Positions 1 to 5,970 of a stretch of 6,989 nucleotides of DNA are shown here, piece by piece. Position numbers and translations under genes: made by a program. Where the stretch lies: the NCBI GenBank assembly GCA_934526065.1, contig CAKSZX010000015.1, positions 1-6,989 on the forward strand. Direction: 5' to 3'. Source of the stretch: an uncultured Oscillospiraceae bacterium (lineage in GTDB: Bacteria > Bacillota > Clostridia > Oscillospirales > Ruminococcaceae). Every line of letters begins with the position of its first letter. The first letter of the stretch is position 1. Below the pieces are notes generated by a model. That model ran no database searches, was not told the origin of the DNA, and saw only the letters and a list, made by a program, of their open reading frames with translations.

Positions 1-75
1 TTTGTTGGTAGCATTATTTTACACCTCGGTCGATATGAAATCTATTTTTTACTGTTGCACTTGTTATTATAATCT

Positions 76-126
76 GCTCTCCCTTGTGCAAAGGGAGGTG
101 GTTTTCGCAAGAAAACCGGAGGGATT
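76..126 (+). repeat. Double-hairpin repeat unit, subtype D
   Basis: Two consecutive hairpins followed by a purine tail. Stem 1 is CTCCCTT (79-85) with AAGGGAG (91-97). Stem 2 is GGTTTTC (100-106) with GAAAACC (111-117), closed by a GCAA loop. The tail GGAGGGATT (118-126) repeats the 3' arm of stem 1. The layout matches the units on the right side of the window, but both stems have a different sequence and the usual A-rich leader is not evident upstream. Related by architecture rather than by sequence, so membership of the same family is an inference. Confidence 0.6.
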
Positions 127-225
127 GATTTTGATGAGGGATTGACCTTGGTATGATAAACTGTTTTGCTACCAAACTTTCAACCGAACTTGCTACCAAA
201 TACAAGATGTAAACAAAATGTTCCC

Positions 226-306
226 AATCTCTCAGTCAGCTACGCTGACAGCTCTCTTTATCAAAGAGAGCCTTGCCATTCGTTCGGTTTAAAATGCTGA
301 TTTACA
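226..306 (-). repeat. Double-hairpin repeat unit, subtype A (copy A1)
   Basis: Read on the minus strand: an A-rich leader (306 down to 273), stem 1 GCTCTCTTT with AAAGAGAGC (9 bp perfect, plus-strand positions 251-259 and 263-271), stem 2 GTCAGC with GCTGAC (235-240 and 244-249), and the tail TGAGAGATT. It is close to copy A2 at 6313-6393 along its whole length, including the leader word GTAAATCAGCA and a TTGTTT a little further upstream. The copies therefore lie on opposite strands on the two sides of the gene cluster. Confidence 0.85.
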
Positions 307-358
307 GCCAAACAAGCGTGCTTTTTAGGACAAACAATCCGCAAAAAAATATGCCTTT

Positions 359-395
359 AAACCAAAACAACCGAGAGGGTTGCCCCTCTCGGTTG
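359..395 (-). terminator. Rho-independent terminator of the minus-strand operon
   Basis: A perfect 12-bp stem pairs 368-379 with 384-395. Read on the minus strand the loop is GCAA, a stable GNRA tetraloop, and the 3' arm is followed by TTTTGGTTT (367 down to 359). It lies 18 bases past the stop codon of the distal amidohydrolase gene, where a terminator is expected. The arm CCGAGAGGGTTG is also found as the tail of the hairpin repeat at 6046-6057, so the terminator may share ancestry with that repeat family. Confidence 0.85.
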
Positions 396-412
396 TCTGT
401 GTAATTTACAAA

Positions 413-1708
413 TTATTCGCCGTAAACTTCTTTAATTGTATTGTAATCTTTCATATTTTCAAGGAGCGTTCTGTAATCCGGCAATCTGTTAAGCCCCTTA
501 ACATCCGGGCCGTTCTTTAAAAATTCTATGGCATAGGTGGCGGCGGCTGCCCGTCCCTTTGACAAAACCGCCTCGTCAATATCAAAATTCTGGTTGTGGT
601 GTGCTGCGCCTACACCCTTTGCATCGTTCTTCATACCCAAGAAACCGAAGCAGCCCGGCCACTGCATAAGGTAGTTAGAAAAGCTCTCGGATGCCATCCA
701 CGGCTCCGCATTGTCTATAACGCTGTCGGTGCCGATTTCCTTTCCGATAACTTCCCTTGCAAATTTAGCGCAAACAGGCTCGTTCACAACGGCGTACCCC
801 GGCATCGGGTAAGCCTCGTAAGTGGCTGTGCAGTTGTAAGCCCGGCAGGTGTTGTCAATAAGCTTTTTAAATTCGTCATGGAATACCATGCCCCGTCCGT
901 CACGGTCAAATGTTCTCATTGTGCCGGCAAATGTAACTGTCTGTGGTATAACATTTGCCACCGCACCGCCGTTTACCGCACCTACGGAGTAAGTCAGTGT
1001 CTTGTAGGGGTCAACTCTTGTAAGACGAAGAGCGTTCATACCCCGGTAAATAGCCGTGAATGCGTCAATAGGGTTAATTGACTGGTCAGGGCGTGAACCG
1101 TGGCCGCCTCTGCCCTCGATTTTAACCATAAAGAACATTGCCCCTGCCATCATATTTGTATCGTTTATTGCCAATTTGCCCGATTCAAGGGTTGAAAGCA
1201 GATGCATACCGTAAACGGTATCCGGCTTTATGCCGTTCTTTTCCATATATGCAAAAATATATCTTACGCCGGCATTGCTTGCCCCCTCCTCGCTTCTCTC
1301 AAAGCAAAGGTAAACGGTGCCCCGGATTTCGTCCTGTTTGTCCTTTAAAATTTTAGCCGCCCCCAGGAGCATTGACATATGTCCGTCATGGCCGCAGGCG
1401 TGCATAACACCGGGGTTTTTACTTACGCAGGTTCTCTTGCAGGAAAGATTGATTTCTTTTTCCTCTACCGGCAGTGCGTCGCAGTCTGCACGGAGAAGAA
1501 CAGTTCTGCCCGGCTTCGACCCTGTAATTTTTCCGAGAATACCGCCGTTTTCCACTTCGGTGTATTCAACGCCGATTTTTGAAAGCTCCTCTTTGATAAC
1601 TTTCATTGTGTTTATCTCTTTGCCGGAAAGCTCCGGGTTTTCGTGGAAGTATCTTCTCATGGAAATGATATAATCTTCATATTTTTTTGCCAACTCATAA
1701 TTAGTCAT
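413..1708 (-). CDS. M20D-family amidohydrolase (distal paralogue)
   Basis: A 431-residue cytosolic metallohydrolase of peptidase family M20, subfamily D (the group of aminoacylases, hippurate, indole-acetyl-amino-acid and p-aminobenzoyl-glutamate hydrolases), expected to split an amide bond with two divalent metals. Visible family motifs: HENPEL (22-27), MHACGHDGH (102-110, metal ligands Cys105 and His107), SEEG (139-142, with Glu140 as likely general base and Glu141 as ligand), GMH (His169), GRGGHGS (199-205, lid/dimer domain with His203), ANVIPQT (251-257), GTMRTF (262-267), SESF (340-343) and HHNQNFDIDE (370-379, ligand likely His371). No signal peptide. Odd points: FERSEEG replaces the usual FQPAEEG, RPDQ stands where PH is common, and a C-terminal tail of about 30 residues exceeds the usual length of about 380-400. 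Start: ATG at 1708 with GAGGTG five bases upstream. It is the last gene of the operon, 126 bases after the TetR gene, and about 78% identical to the paralogue at 2556-3848. The substrate is unknown. Confidence 0.93.
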   Translation of the reverse strand: MTNYELAKKYEDYIISMRRYFHENPELSGKEINTMKVIKEELSKIGVEYTEVENGGILGKITGSKPGRTVLLRADCDALPVEEKEINLSCKRTCVSKNPGVMHACGHDGHMSMLLGAAKILKDKQDEIRGTVYLCFERSEEGASNAGVRYIFAYMEKNGIKPDTVYGMHLLSTLESGKLAINDTNMMAGAMFFMVKIEGRGGHGSRPDQSINPIDAFTAIYRGMNALRLTRVDPYKTLTYSVGAVNGGAVANVIPQTVTFAGTMRTFDRDGRGMVFHDEFKKLIDNTCRAYNCTATYEAYPMPGYAVVNEPVCAKFAREVIGKEIGTDSVIDNAEPWMASESFSNYLMQWPGCFGFLGMKNDAKGVGAAHHNQNFDIDEAVLSKGRAAAATYAIEFLKNGPDVKGLNRLPDYRTLLENMKDYNTIKEVYGE

Positions 1709-1834
1709 AATAACACCTCATTAAAAATATAGAGTATCAAAATAAGCAACAGTAAAAGTAGTTGCACGGGTTTAATATTTACCGTAAAATGATTTCCCAA
1801 AAAAGGAAAATTTACTGTTTGTCATGGGCTTTAT

Positions 1835-2440
1835 TTACACCGCCGGGGCTTTGTTCCTTAACCCGGAAATGTAGTTGTCATAAACTTCCTTTGCCCTTTC
1901 CATGGCTTTTTCCCGATTTTCGCAATATGTGTAGTCAAGCAGCAAGCCGAAGCATATTAACCGTAATTGCCCTGCGATTTTCTCGGCATCTGTGCATTTG
2001 CCGAAAAATCCCTCGTCAATACATTTCTGTACACGGCCGGTGAGCATTTTTATAAAGTATCCGCCCTCCGGGTTATAGGATAAAAACAAATTTTTGTTCA
2101 TAACATAATATACATAAAATGTTCTGGCGTAATTTACACCCCTGGATATAACTCTCTTGCCGTAGGCCTGTAAAATTTGTTCCAGCTGTCGGAGACTGTC
2201 ACCTGTAAGATAGGGGAAAATCTCCTTTTCGTAATAATTCTTCATACCGTCCATCAGGCGGACTATCAACCGATCCTTTGTGGGGTAGTAGCTGTAAAAT
2301 GTGCCTGTGGAAATTCCCACGGTATTGCAGACTTTACGAACAGAAATCTTTTCAATTCCCTCATTTTCCAAAATATCCACAGCCCGGCTGTAAATGTCAG
2401 CCAAGACTTTTTCGTCATCAAGTTCCTTTTTTCGTGCCAT
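1835..2440 (-). CDS. TetR/AcrR-family transcriptional regulator
   Basis: A one-component repressor-type regulator of 201 residues. The N-terminal DNA-binding domain shows the TetR helix-turn-helix at about residues 33-59 (SVRKVCNTVGISTGTFYSYY followed by PTKDRLI). The C-terminal part (about 65-190) is helical and presumably binds a small-molecule effector; it is not a recognisable subfamily. I place the start at the ATG ending at 2440, because AAAAGG lies eight bases upstream and the protein then begins MARKKELDDEKV, typical for the family. A longer frame begins with GTG at 2494 but adds 18 residues without a ribosome binding site. The gene sits between the two amidohydrolase genes in one transcription unit read from the divergent promoter region. 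The natural targets are the palindromes at 4035-4052 and 4085-4110, giving autoregulation plus control of hydrolases and transporter (inference). The family is certain; the ligand is not readable. Confidence 0.93.
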   Translation of the reverse strand: MARKKELDDEKVLADIYSRAVDILENEGIEKISVRKVCNTVGISTGTFYSYYPTKDRLIVRLMDGMKNYYEKEIFPYLTGDSLRQLEQILQAYGKRVISRGVNYARTFYVYYVMNKNLFLSYNPEGGYFIKMLTGRVQKCIDEGFFGKCTDAEKIAGQLRLICFGLLLDYTYCENREKAMERAKEVYDNYISGLRNKAPAV

Positions 2441-2501
2441 AATTCTTACCTTTTGCATACTGTATTTATAATTACATAACAGACCCTTTGACACTGAAAA
2501 T

Positions 2502-2546
2502 CAATCACAGGAGAGGGAAGTTCCCCCCTCCCCCTCTTTTTGATTG
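2502..2546 (-). promoter_or_regulatory. G-rich stem-loop between hydrolase and regulator genes
   Basis: In the gap between the stop codon of the proximal hydrolase gene and the regulator start, an outer pair CAATCA (2502-2507) with TGATTG (2541-2546) encloses an inner pair AGAGGG (2512-2517) with CCCTCT (2532-2537). On the transcribed minus strand the loop side is very G-rich and the hairpin is followed by ATTTT. It could reduce read-through into the regulator gene or stabilise an RNA end. It is too imperfect to call a clear terminator. On the plus strand the inner arm is followed by TTTTT, but no plus-strand gene ends here. Confidence 0.4.
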
Positions 2547-2555
2547 TCAATTATC

Positions 2556-3848
2556 TTATTCGCCGTAAAGCTCCGGTATTTCGTTCTCTCTTTCAAGGAA
2601 CTTCAAAAGGTCTTTAAAATCCTTGTATCTTGCCATACCCTTTGTGTCCGGGCCCTGCTTTAAAAATTCTATGGCGTAGGTGGCGCTTGCCGCCCGTCCT
2701 TTGAACAAAACATCTTCGTCTATGTCAAAATTCTGATTGTGATGAGCCGCACCGATGCCCTTTTCCGGGTTTTTCATACCCAAGAATGCGAACACACCCG
2801 GCCACATGGAAATATACTGGCCAAAGCTCTCCGATGCCATCCAAGGCTCGTACTGGCAAACATTTTCCCGTCCTATTTCCTTGCCTATAACCTCTCTTGC
2901 GAATTTTGCCATTACAGGGTAGTTGACTACCGGCAAATTAGGCTTTGTATAGCGGTTGTAAGTAGGGGTGCAGTTGTAAGCCCGGCAGGTGTTATCCACA
3001 ATCTTTTTAAATTCGTCGTGGAATACCATGCCCCGGCCTGCAACATCAAAAGTTCTCATAGTTCCCGCAAATCTTACAGTTTGGGGTATAACATTGGCAA
3101 CGGCGCCGCCCTCCAAAACACCTACGGAATAAGTAAGGGTTTTATAAGGGTCAACTCTTGTAAGGCGCAAAGCGTTCATGCCCTGATAAATAGCCGTGAA
3201 AGCGTCGATTGGGTTAATTGACTGGTCAGGGCGTGAACCGTGGCCGCCTCTGCCCTCGATAGTAATATCAAATGGGAGAACGCCTGCCATCATACCCTCG
3301 TCATTGATTGCCAGCTTGCCGGTTTCCATTGTGGAAAGCAGATGAGTGCCGTAGGCGGAATCAATGTGAATACCGTTTTTCTCTATGTAGGCAAAAAGGT
3401 ACTTGGCGTTTGCGTTGCTGGCGCCCTCCTCGCTTCTTTCAAAGCAAAGATACACCGTGCCTTCGATTTCCTCCTGTTTGTCCTTTAAAATCTTTGCGGT
3501 ACCCAAAAGCATTGCCATATGGCCGTCGTGGCCGCAGGCGTGCATAACACCGGGGTTTTTACTTACACAGGTTCTCTTGCAGGATAGATTAACATCCTTT
3601 TCCTGTACCGGCAATGCATCACAGTCTGCACGGAGAAGAACCGTTCTGCCCGGCTTCGGCCCTGTGATTTTTGCAAGAATACCGCCGTTTTCAACTTCCA
3701 CATAATCAATTCCGATTTTGGAAAGCTCCTCTCCGATAACTTTCATTGTATTTATTTCCTTGCCGGAAAGCTCCGGGTTTTCGTGGAAATATCTTCTCAT
3801 TGATATAATATAATCATTATATCTTTTTGCGTCTTCATAGATTGTCAT
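2556..3848 (-). CDS. M20D-family amidohydrolase (promoter-proximal paralogue)
   Basis: A 430-residue cytosolic M20D metallohydrolase, first gene of the minus-strand operon. Key residues match the distal copy: MHACGHDGH (102-110, Cys105 and His107), SEEG (139-142), GTH (His169), GRGGHGS (199-205), ANVIPQT (251-257), GTMRTF (262-267), SESF (339-342) and HHNQNFDIDE (369-378). No signal peptide. Start: ATG at 3848 with GAGGTG five bases upstream, the same arrangement as in the paralogue. Hand alignment gives about 95 differences in 431 columns with one single-residue gap. Differences concentrate at 161-196, 296-310 and 331-349 and in the last 25 residues, while metal-site motifs are unchanged, which suggests the same chemistry on related but different substrates. 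Two blocks are identical at DNA level between the genes (3211-3260 with 1071-1120, and 3529-3566 with 1389-1426), pointing to recent duplication or gene conversion. Transcription is expected from 3982-4010. The exact substrate is not determinable. Confidence 0.93.
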   Translation of the reverse strand: MTIYEDAKRYNDYIISMRRYFHENPELSGKEINTMKVIGEELSKIGIDYVEVENGGILAKITGPKPGRTVLLRADCDALPVQEKDVNLSCKRTCVSKNPGVMHACGHDGHMAMLLGTAKILKDKQEEIEGTVYLCFERSEEGASNANAKYLFAYIEKNGIHIDSAYGTHLLSTMETGKLAINDEGMMAGVLPFDITIEGRGGHGSRPDQSINPIDAFTAIYQGMNALRLTRVDPYKTLTYSVGVLEGGAVANVIPQTVRFAGTMRTFDVAGRGMVFHDEFKKIVDNTCRAYNCTPTYNRYTKPNLPVVNYPVMAKFAREVIGKEIGRENVCQYEPWMASESFGQYISMWPGVFAFLGMKNPEKGIGAAHHNQNFDIDEDVLFKGRAASATYAIEFLKQGPDTKGMARYKDFKDLLKFLERENEIPELYGE

Positions 3849-3897
3849 ATAAGCACCTCATAAATTTGTGTTTCAAAAATTTATATAGCCTGTAAAT

Positions 3898-3928
3898 TAT
3901 TGTATAAATATACTAAAAATATACAATA
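3898..3928. promoter_or_regulatory. Inverted repeat in the leader of the hydrolase operon
   Basis: TATTGTATA (3898-3906) and TATACAATA (3920-3928) form perfect 9-bp arms with a 13-base spacer. The repeat lies downstream of the main minus-strand promoter, inside the expected untranslated leader of about 125 bases. A second, weaker minus-strand promoter candidate overlaps it: TTGCGA (3930-3935), 17 bases, then TATATT (3907-3912). It may therefore be an operator or simply a weak RNA hairpin. Confidence 0.4.
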
Positions 3929-3981
3929 GTCGCAAACTTGAAAAGCGTTGTGAGGGCAAACGCAAATCTCATTTCGTCTAT

Positions 3982-4010
3982 ATCATATTACACATTTTTC
4001 TTTATGTCAA
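3982..4010 (-). promoter_or_regulatory. Sigma-A type promoter of the hydrolase-regulator operon
   Basis: Read on the minus strand, TTGACA (4005-4010) is followed by exactly 17 bases and TATGAT (3982-3987), one base from the full consensus. Transcription would start near 3975, leaving a leader of about 125 bases before the ATG at 3848. Palindrome 1 ends 25 bases upstream of the -35 box. Confidence 0.85.
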
Positions 4011-4034
4011 TAGAAAATTTTTGTTAATAAGTTT

Positions 4035-4052
4035 TAACGAACAAGTTCGATA
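4035..4052. promoter_or_regulatory. Candidate TetR operator 1
   Basis: TAACGAAC-AA-GTTCGATA, an 18-base palindrome with one mismatched pair. It has the same core as palindrome 2 (CGAAC-NN-GTTCG, two-base centre), so the two look like sites for one dimeric protein. A TetR gene in the adjoining operon is the obvious candidate. Binding is inferred, not shown. Confidence 0.65.
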
Positions 4053-4079
4053 TTTTAAAAACTTTATTTGATAAACTTC

Positions 4080-4110
4080 TATCGAAATTATCGAACCTGT
4101 TCGATAATTT
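4080..4110. promoter_or_regulatory. Candidate TetR operator 2 with adjacent half site
   Basis: Perfect 12-bp arms (4085-4096 and 4099-4110) around a CT centre, with core TATCGAAC-CT-GTTCGATA. An additional TATCGAA at 4080-4086 precedes the left-arm TATCGAA at 4089-4095, a direct repeat with a nine-base step that could extend protein contact. The site lies 47 bases upstream of the candidate transporter -35 box. This symmetry is far beyond chance for AT-rich DNA and fits a TetR-type dimer. Assignment to the TetR at 1835-2440 is inference. Confidence 0.7.
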
Positions 4111-4157
4111 ATTTAACTTGCCTAATTTCGACAAATAAATGTTGTATATATTGAATA

Positions 4158-4186
4158 TTTACAAATTAACACCAAGCGGTTAAAAT
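4158..4186 (+). promoter_or_regulatory. Candidate promoter of the transporter gene
   Basis: TTTACA (4158-4163), 17 bases, TAAAAT (4181-4186). Transcription would start near 4193, placing the whole stem-loop 4203-4273 in the leader. A perfect -10 word TATAAT also occurs at 4206-4211, but no acceptable -35 box lies 16-18 bases before it. Confidence 0.55.
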
Positions 4187-4202
4187 AAAATAAACATTGA
4201 GA

Positions 4203-4273
4203 GCATATAATTTACCGTACACTTTTGGAGCAATTTGCTTTCCGTGGGGGATTGTGTACACTTGATTATATGC
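4203..4273 (+). promoter_or_regulatory. Long stem-loop in the transporter leader
   Basis: Three nested pairings can be read: a perfect 9-bp outer stem GCATATAAT (4203-4211) with ATTATATGC (4265-4273); a middle 6-bp stem GTACAC (4217-4222) with GTGTAC (4254-4259); and a weak inner hairpin around GGAGCAA and TTGCTTTCC (4227-4243). The loop includes GTGGGGG (4244-4250). A small hairpin CGAA-AGGTC-TTCG (4274-4286) follows, then the ribosome binding site AAAGGAG (4298-4304). I do not recognise a known riboswitch, and it does not match what I recall of the folate, ZTP, purine or glycine classes. It may be a cis-regulatory RNA, an mRNA-stabilising leader, or DNA symmetry for a protein. Confidence 0.5.
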
Positions 4274-4313
4274 CGAAAGGTCTTCGTTTAAAATTAAAAA
4301 GGAGAAAATTATT

Positions 4314-5735
4314 ATGGCAGGTACACAGAAAACTGCTGAAAAGCAGAAAAAAGGCTTTAAAATGCCGCACTTGTTCTGGATTATGATGGGCTTGTTGCTT
4401 ATAACATCCCTTTTGACGTACATAATCCCGGCCGGGCAGTTTGCAACAGACCCGGAAACAGGCAAGATTTTAGGCGACCAATTTAATTATTTAGGCTACC
4501 AAACCCCGGTAAGCCCTATACAGATGATGCTTACAATGCTTGAAGGTTTGACATCGTCCTCACTTATCGGCTGGGCGGTTATGGTATCCGGCGCATCCGT
4601 AGGTATAGTTATGGGTACCGGTGCATTTGACAGATTCCTCAACTGGGCTATTTACAAACTTAAAGATAAAGACGATTCCGTTTTGATTGTGGTTATGTTT
4701 GTCCTGATGGTTTACTTAGGGGCTTTCGGCGGTTCCGACGCTCTTATTGCCATTGTTCCGCTGGGTGTTATGTTTGCCAAGAAACTTAGACTTGACCCTA
4801 TTTGCGCTATCGGCGTATCAACTTATGCAACGCTTTTGGGCTTCGGCACAGGGCCTAATAAACAGGCCACCACACAGATGCTTATGGGTGTGCAAATCTA
4901 CGGCACATTCGGTACAATGTTTATCTCTATGAACATATTTATGATTTTGGGTCTTATAATGCTTTTGAGATATGTTAAAAAGATTAAACGGGACCCTACA
5001 AAATCACTTATGTGGGATGACGGTTGGAGACCGGAGGCAACAGTTGTTGACACATCCTCATTGAAAGAGGAAAAATTGGATTGGAGAACAGTTACAGTTC
5101 TTCTTATCTACCTTGGCCAGTATGTTATTTTGGTTGGCTACCCGCTTATCACAGGGAACACATCAATCACATTTAAACTTATGATTGCGGTAAGCATTGT
5201 TGTTGCGGTTCTCTGCGGTATTATAGGACAGTTCTCTTTTGACAAAATCGGCAACGAATTTGCAAAAGGTCTTGCCTCAATGGCATTCGTAGCATTTGTA
5301 ATCGGTCTTGCAAAGGTTATGTCTATTGTTATGACAAACGGCAATATTTTGCACACAATTGTTTTTGTGCTTACAAGACCTCTTATGAGTCTTCCAAGAT
5401 CCGTTGCTTCAATCGGTATGACGGCGGTTATCTCTATTGTAAACCTGTTTATACCATCAGCATCATCTAAATCGGCTATTCTTGTTCCGATTTTGCAGCC
5501 TATTACCGAAACATTGGGTATGAAAGGCGAACTTGCCGTTCAGGCTTTCCAGTACGGCGACGGCTTTACAAATATGGTAAGCCCGTTCTTAGGTTGGACA
5601 GTGGGCTCTTGCGTAACTGCCGGAGTTCCGTTCCCTAAATGGGTTAAATGGGTATTCCCTAAGGTTATAGTGTTTATGCTTGTATCCTTTGTTGCCATGT
5701 TTGTGCTTACCGAAACAGGCTGGCAGCCGTTCTGA
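4314..5735 (+). CDS. YfcC-family (C4-dicarboxylate carrier-like) membrane transporter
   Basis: A 473-residue integral membrane protein of the YfcC family in the ion-transporter superfamily, related to DcuC/ArcD-like carriers and more distantly to AbgT p-aminobenzoyl-glutamate transporters. It probably moves a carboxylated amino acid or peptide derivative across the membrane. The N-terminus is short, basic and cytosolic, then IPAGQF (38-43), GSDALIAIVPLG (140-151), GFGTGPNKQATTQ (176-188), FIPSASSKSAI (379-389) and YGDGFTN (414-420), the last two being hallmark family motifs. About 11-12 hydrophobic segments are visible (roughly 20-39, 83-104, 122-138, 142-154, 197-219, 258-278, 287-305, 318-340, 345-360, 366-385, 425-440 and 448-466), with a charged loop at 221-257. 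Length is typical. Start: ATG with AAAGGAG nine bases upstream. It is read away from the hydrolase operon and shares its control region, so transport and hydrolysis of one compound class is likely. A name such as abgT is not justified. Confidence 0.92.
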   Translation: MAGTQKTAEKQKKGFKMPHLFWIMMGLLLITSLLTYIIPAGQFATDPETGKILGDQFNYLGYQTPVSPIQMMLTMLEGLTSSSLIGWAVMVSGASVGIVMGTGAFDRFLNWAIYKLKDKDDSVLIVVMFVLMVYLGAFGGSDALIAIVPLGVMFAKKLRLDPICAIGVSTYATLLGFGTGPNKQATTQMLMGVQIYGTFGTMFISMNIFMILGLIMLLRYVKKIKRDPTKSLMWDDGWRPEATVVDTSSLKEEKLDWRTVTVLLIYLGQYVILVGYPLITGNTSITFKLMIAVSIVVAVLCGIIGQFSFDKIGNEFAKGLASMAFVAFVIGLAKVMSIVMTNGNILHTIVFVLTRPLMSLPRSVASIGMTAVISIVNLFIPSASSKSAILVPILQPITETLGMKGELAVQAFQYGDGFTNMVSPFLGWTVGSCVTAGVPFPKWVKWVFPKVIVFMLVSFVAMFVLTETGWQPF

Positions 5736-5780
5736 TATTCGCATCCTTTTTAACTTAAAAAAGGAAAACCTCTGAAAATG

Positions 5781-5825
5781 ATATGCACCCCAAAAGTCCG
5801 ACACTTTTGGCGGTGCATATTTTTA
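5781..5825 (+). terminator. Rho-independent terminator after the transporter gene
   Basis: ATATGCACC (5781-5789) pairs with GGTGCATAT (5812-5820), and inside it CCAAAAGT (5790-5797) pairs with ACTTTTGG (5803-5810), with one bulged base and a five-base loop. TTTTTA-type sequence follows. The total of 17 bp makes it a strong terminator, 45 bases past the stop codon. A minor AT-rich inverted repeat (CCTTTTT at 5745-5751 with AAAAAGG at 5758-5764) lies between stop codon and terminator. Confidence 0.9.
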
Positions 5826-5970
5826 TGGGAAAGACAGGAAGAAGTATTATAATAAGAAACCGAGAGTCTAATGAAAGACGAAGCATAACTTGCTTTATCG
5901 CCGGAATAAAAAGGCAAACCACCTAGATCAGATAAAAAGCCTGAGAAAATTTAATTGCCGAAAAACGATG
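5826..5970. other. Gene-free spacer before the repeat array
   Basis: No open reading frame, RNA gene or clear repeat is visible. It separates the transporter terminator from the first hairpin unit and together with the following array makes a 1.2-kb stretch without a gene. Confidence 0.6.

Larger units (their letters stand above)
1..412. other. Gene-free left flank
   Basis: No convincing gene is visible here. The stretch contains one double-hairpin repeat on the plus strand (76-126), one on the minus strand (226-306) and the operon terminator (359-395). Between the two repeats the 11-mer TTGCTACCAAA occurs twice, at 166-176 and 190-200. A 63-codon minus-strand reading frame at 14-205 runs straight through the hairpin repeat and has no ribosome binding site that I can see, so I do not call it a gene. 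Confidence 0.7.
3849..4313. promoter_or_regulatory. Divergent control region between hydrolase operon and transporter
   Basis: 465 AT-rich bases separate two divergently read genes and carry no supportable gene. In order: leader of the hydrolase operon with a perfect inverted repeat (3898-3928), sigma-A type promoter on the minus strand (3982-4010), palindrome 1 (4035-4052), half site and palindrome 2 (4080-4110), candidate plus-strand promoter (4158-4186) and leader stem-loop of the transporter (4203-4273). The palindromes lie between the two promoters, upstream of both. Confidence 0.8.

Noticed and set aside
14..205. 63-codon minus-strand open frame
   Set aside because: It runs through the double-hairpin repeat, has no visible ribosome binding site, and its product has no recognisable feature.
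596..1081. 161-codon plus-strand open frame opposite the distal hydrolase gene (and similar frames at 1138-1356, 1317-1673, 2739-3221, 3403-3705)
   Set aside because: They lie antisense to well supported M20D genes, recur at the same place in both paralogues as expected of frame shadows, and encode no recognisable protein.
1746..1810. Inverted repeats between regulator and distal hydrolase genes (GCAAC/GTTGC at 1746-1765; TTTCC/GGAAA near 1800)
   Set aside because: Arms of only five bases in AT-rich DNA; no promoter or terminator could be supported.
2438..2494. Longer regulator start with GTG at 2494
   Set aside because: The 18 extra residues are not typical of TetR proteins and there is no ribosome binding site, whereas the ATG at 2440 has AAAAGG at good spacing.
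4203..4304. Known riboswitch (folate, ZTP, purine, glycine)
   Set aside because: The pairing pattern and conserved words of those classes, as far as I can recall them, are not present. It is reported only as an unclassified structure.
4166..4465. 99-codon minus-strand open frame across the transporter start
   Set aside because: It overlaps the promoter, leader and start of the strongly supported transporter gene, and no ribosome binding site is evident.
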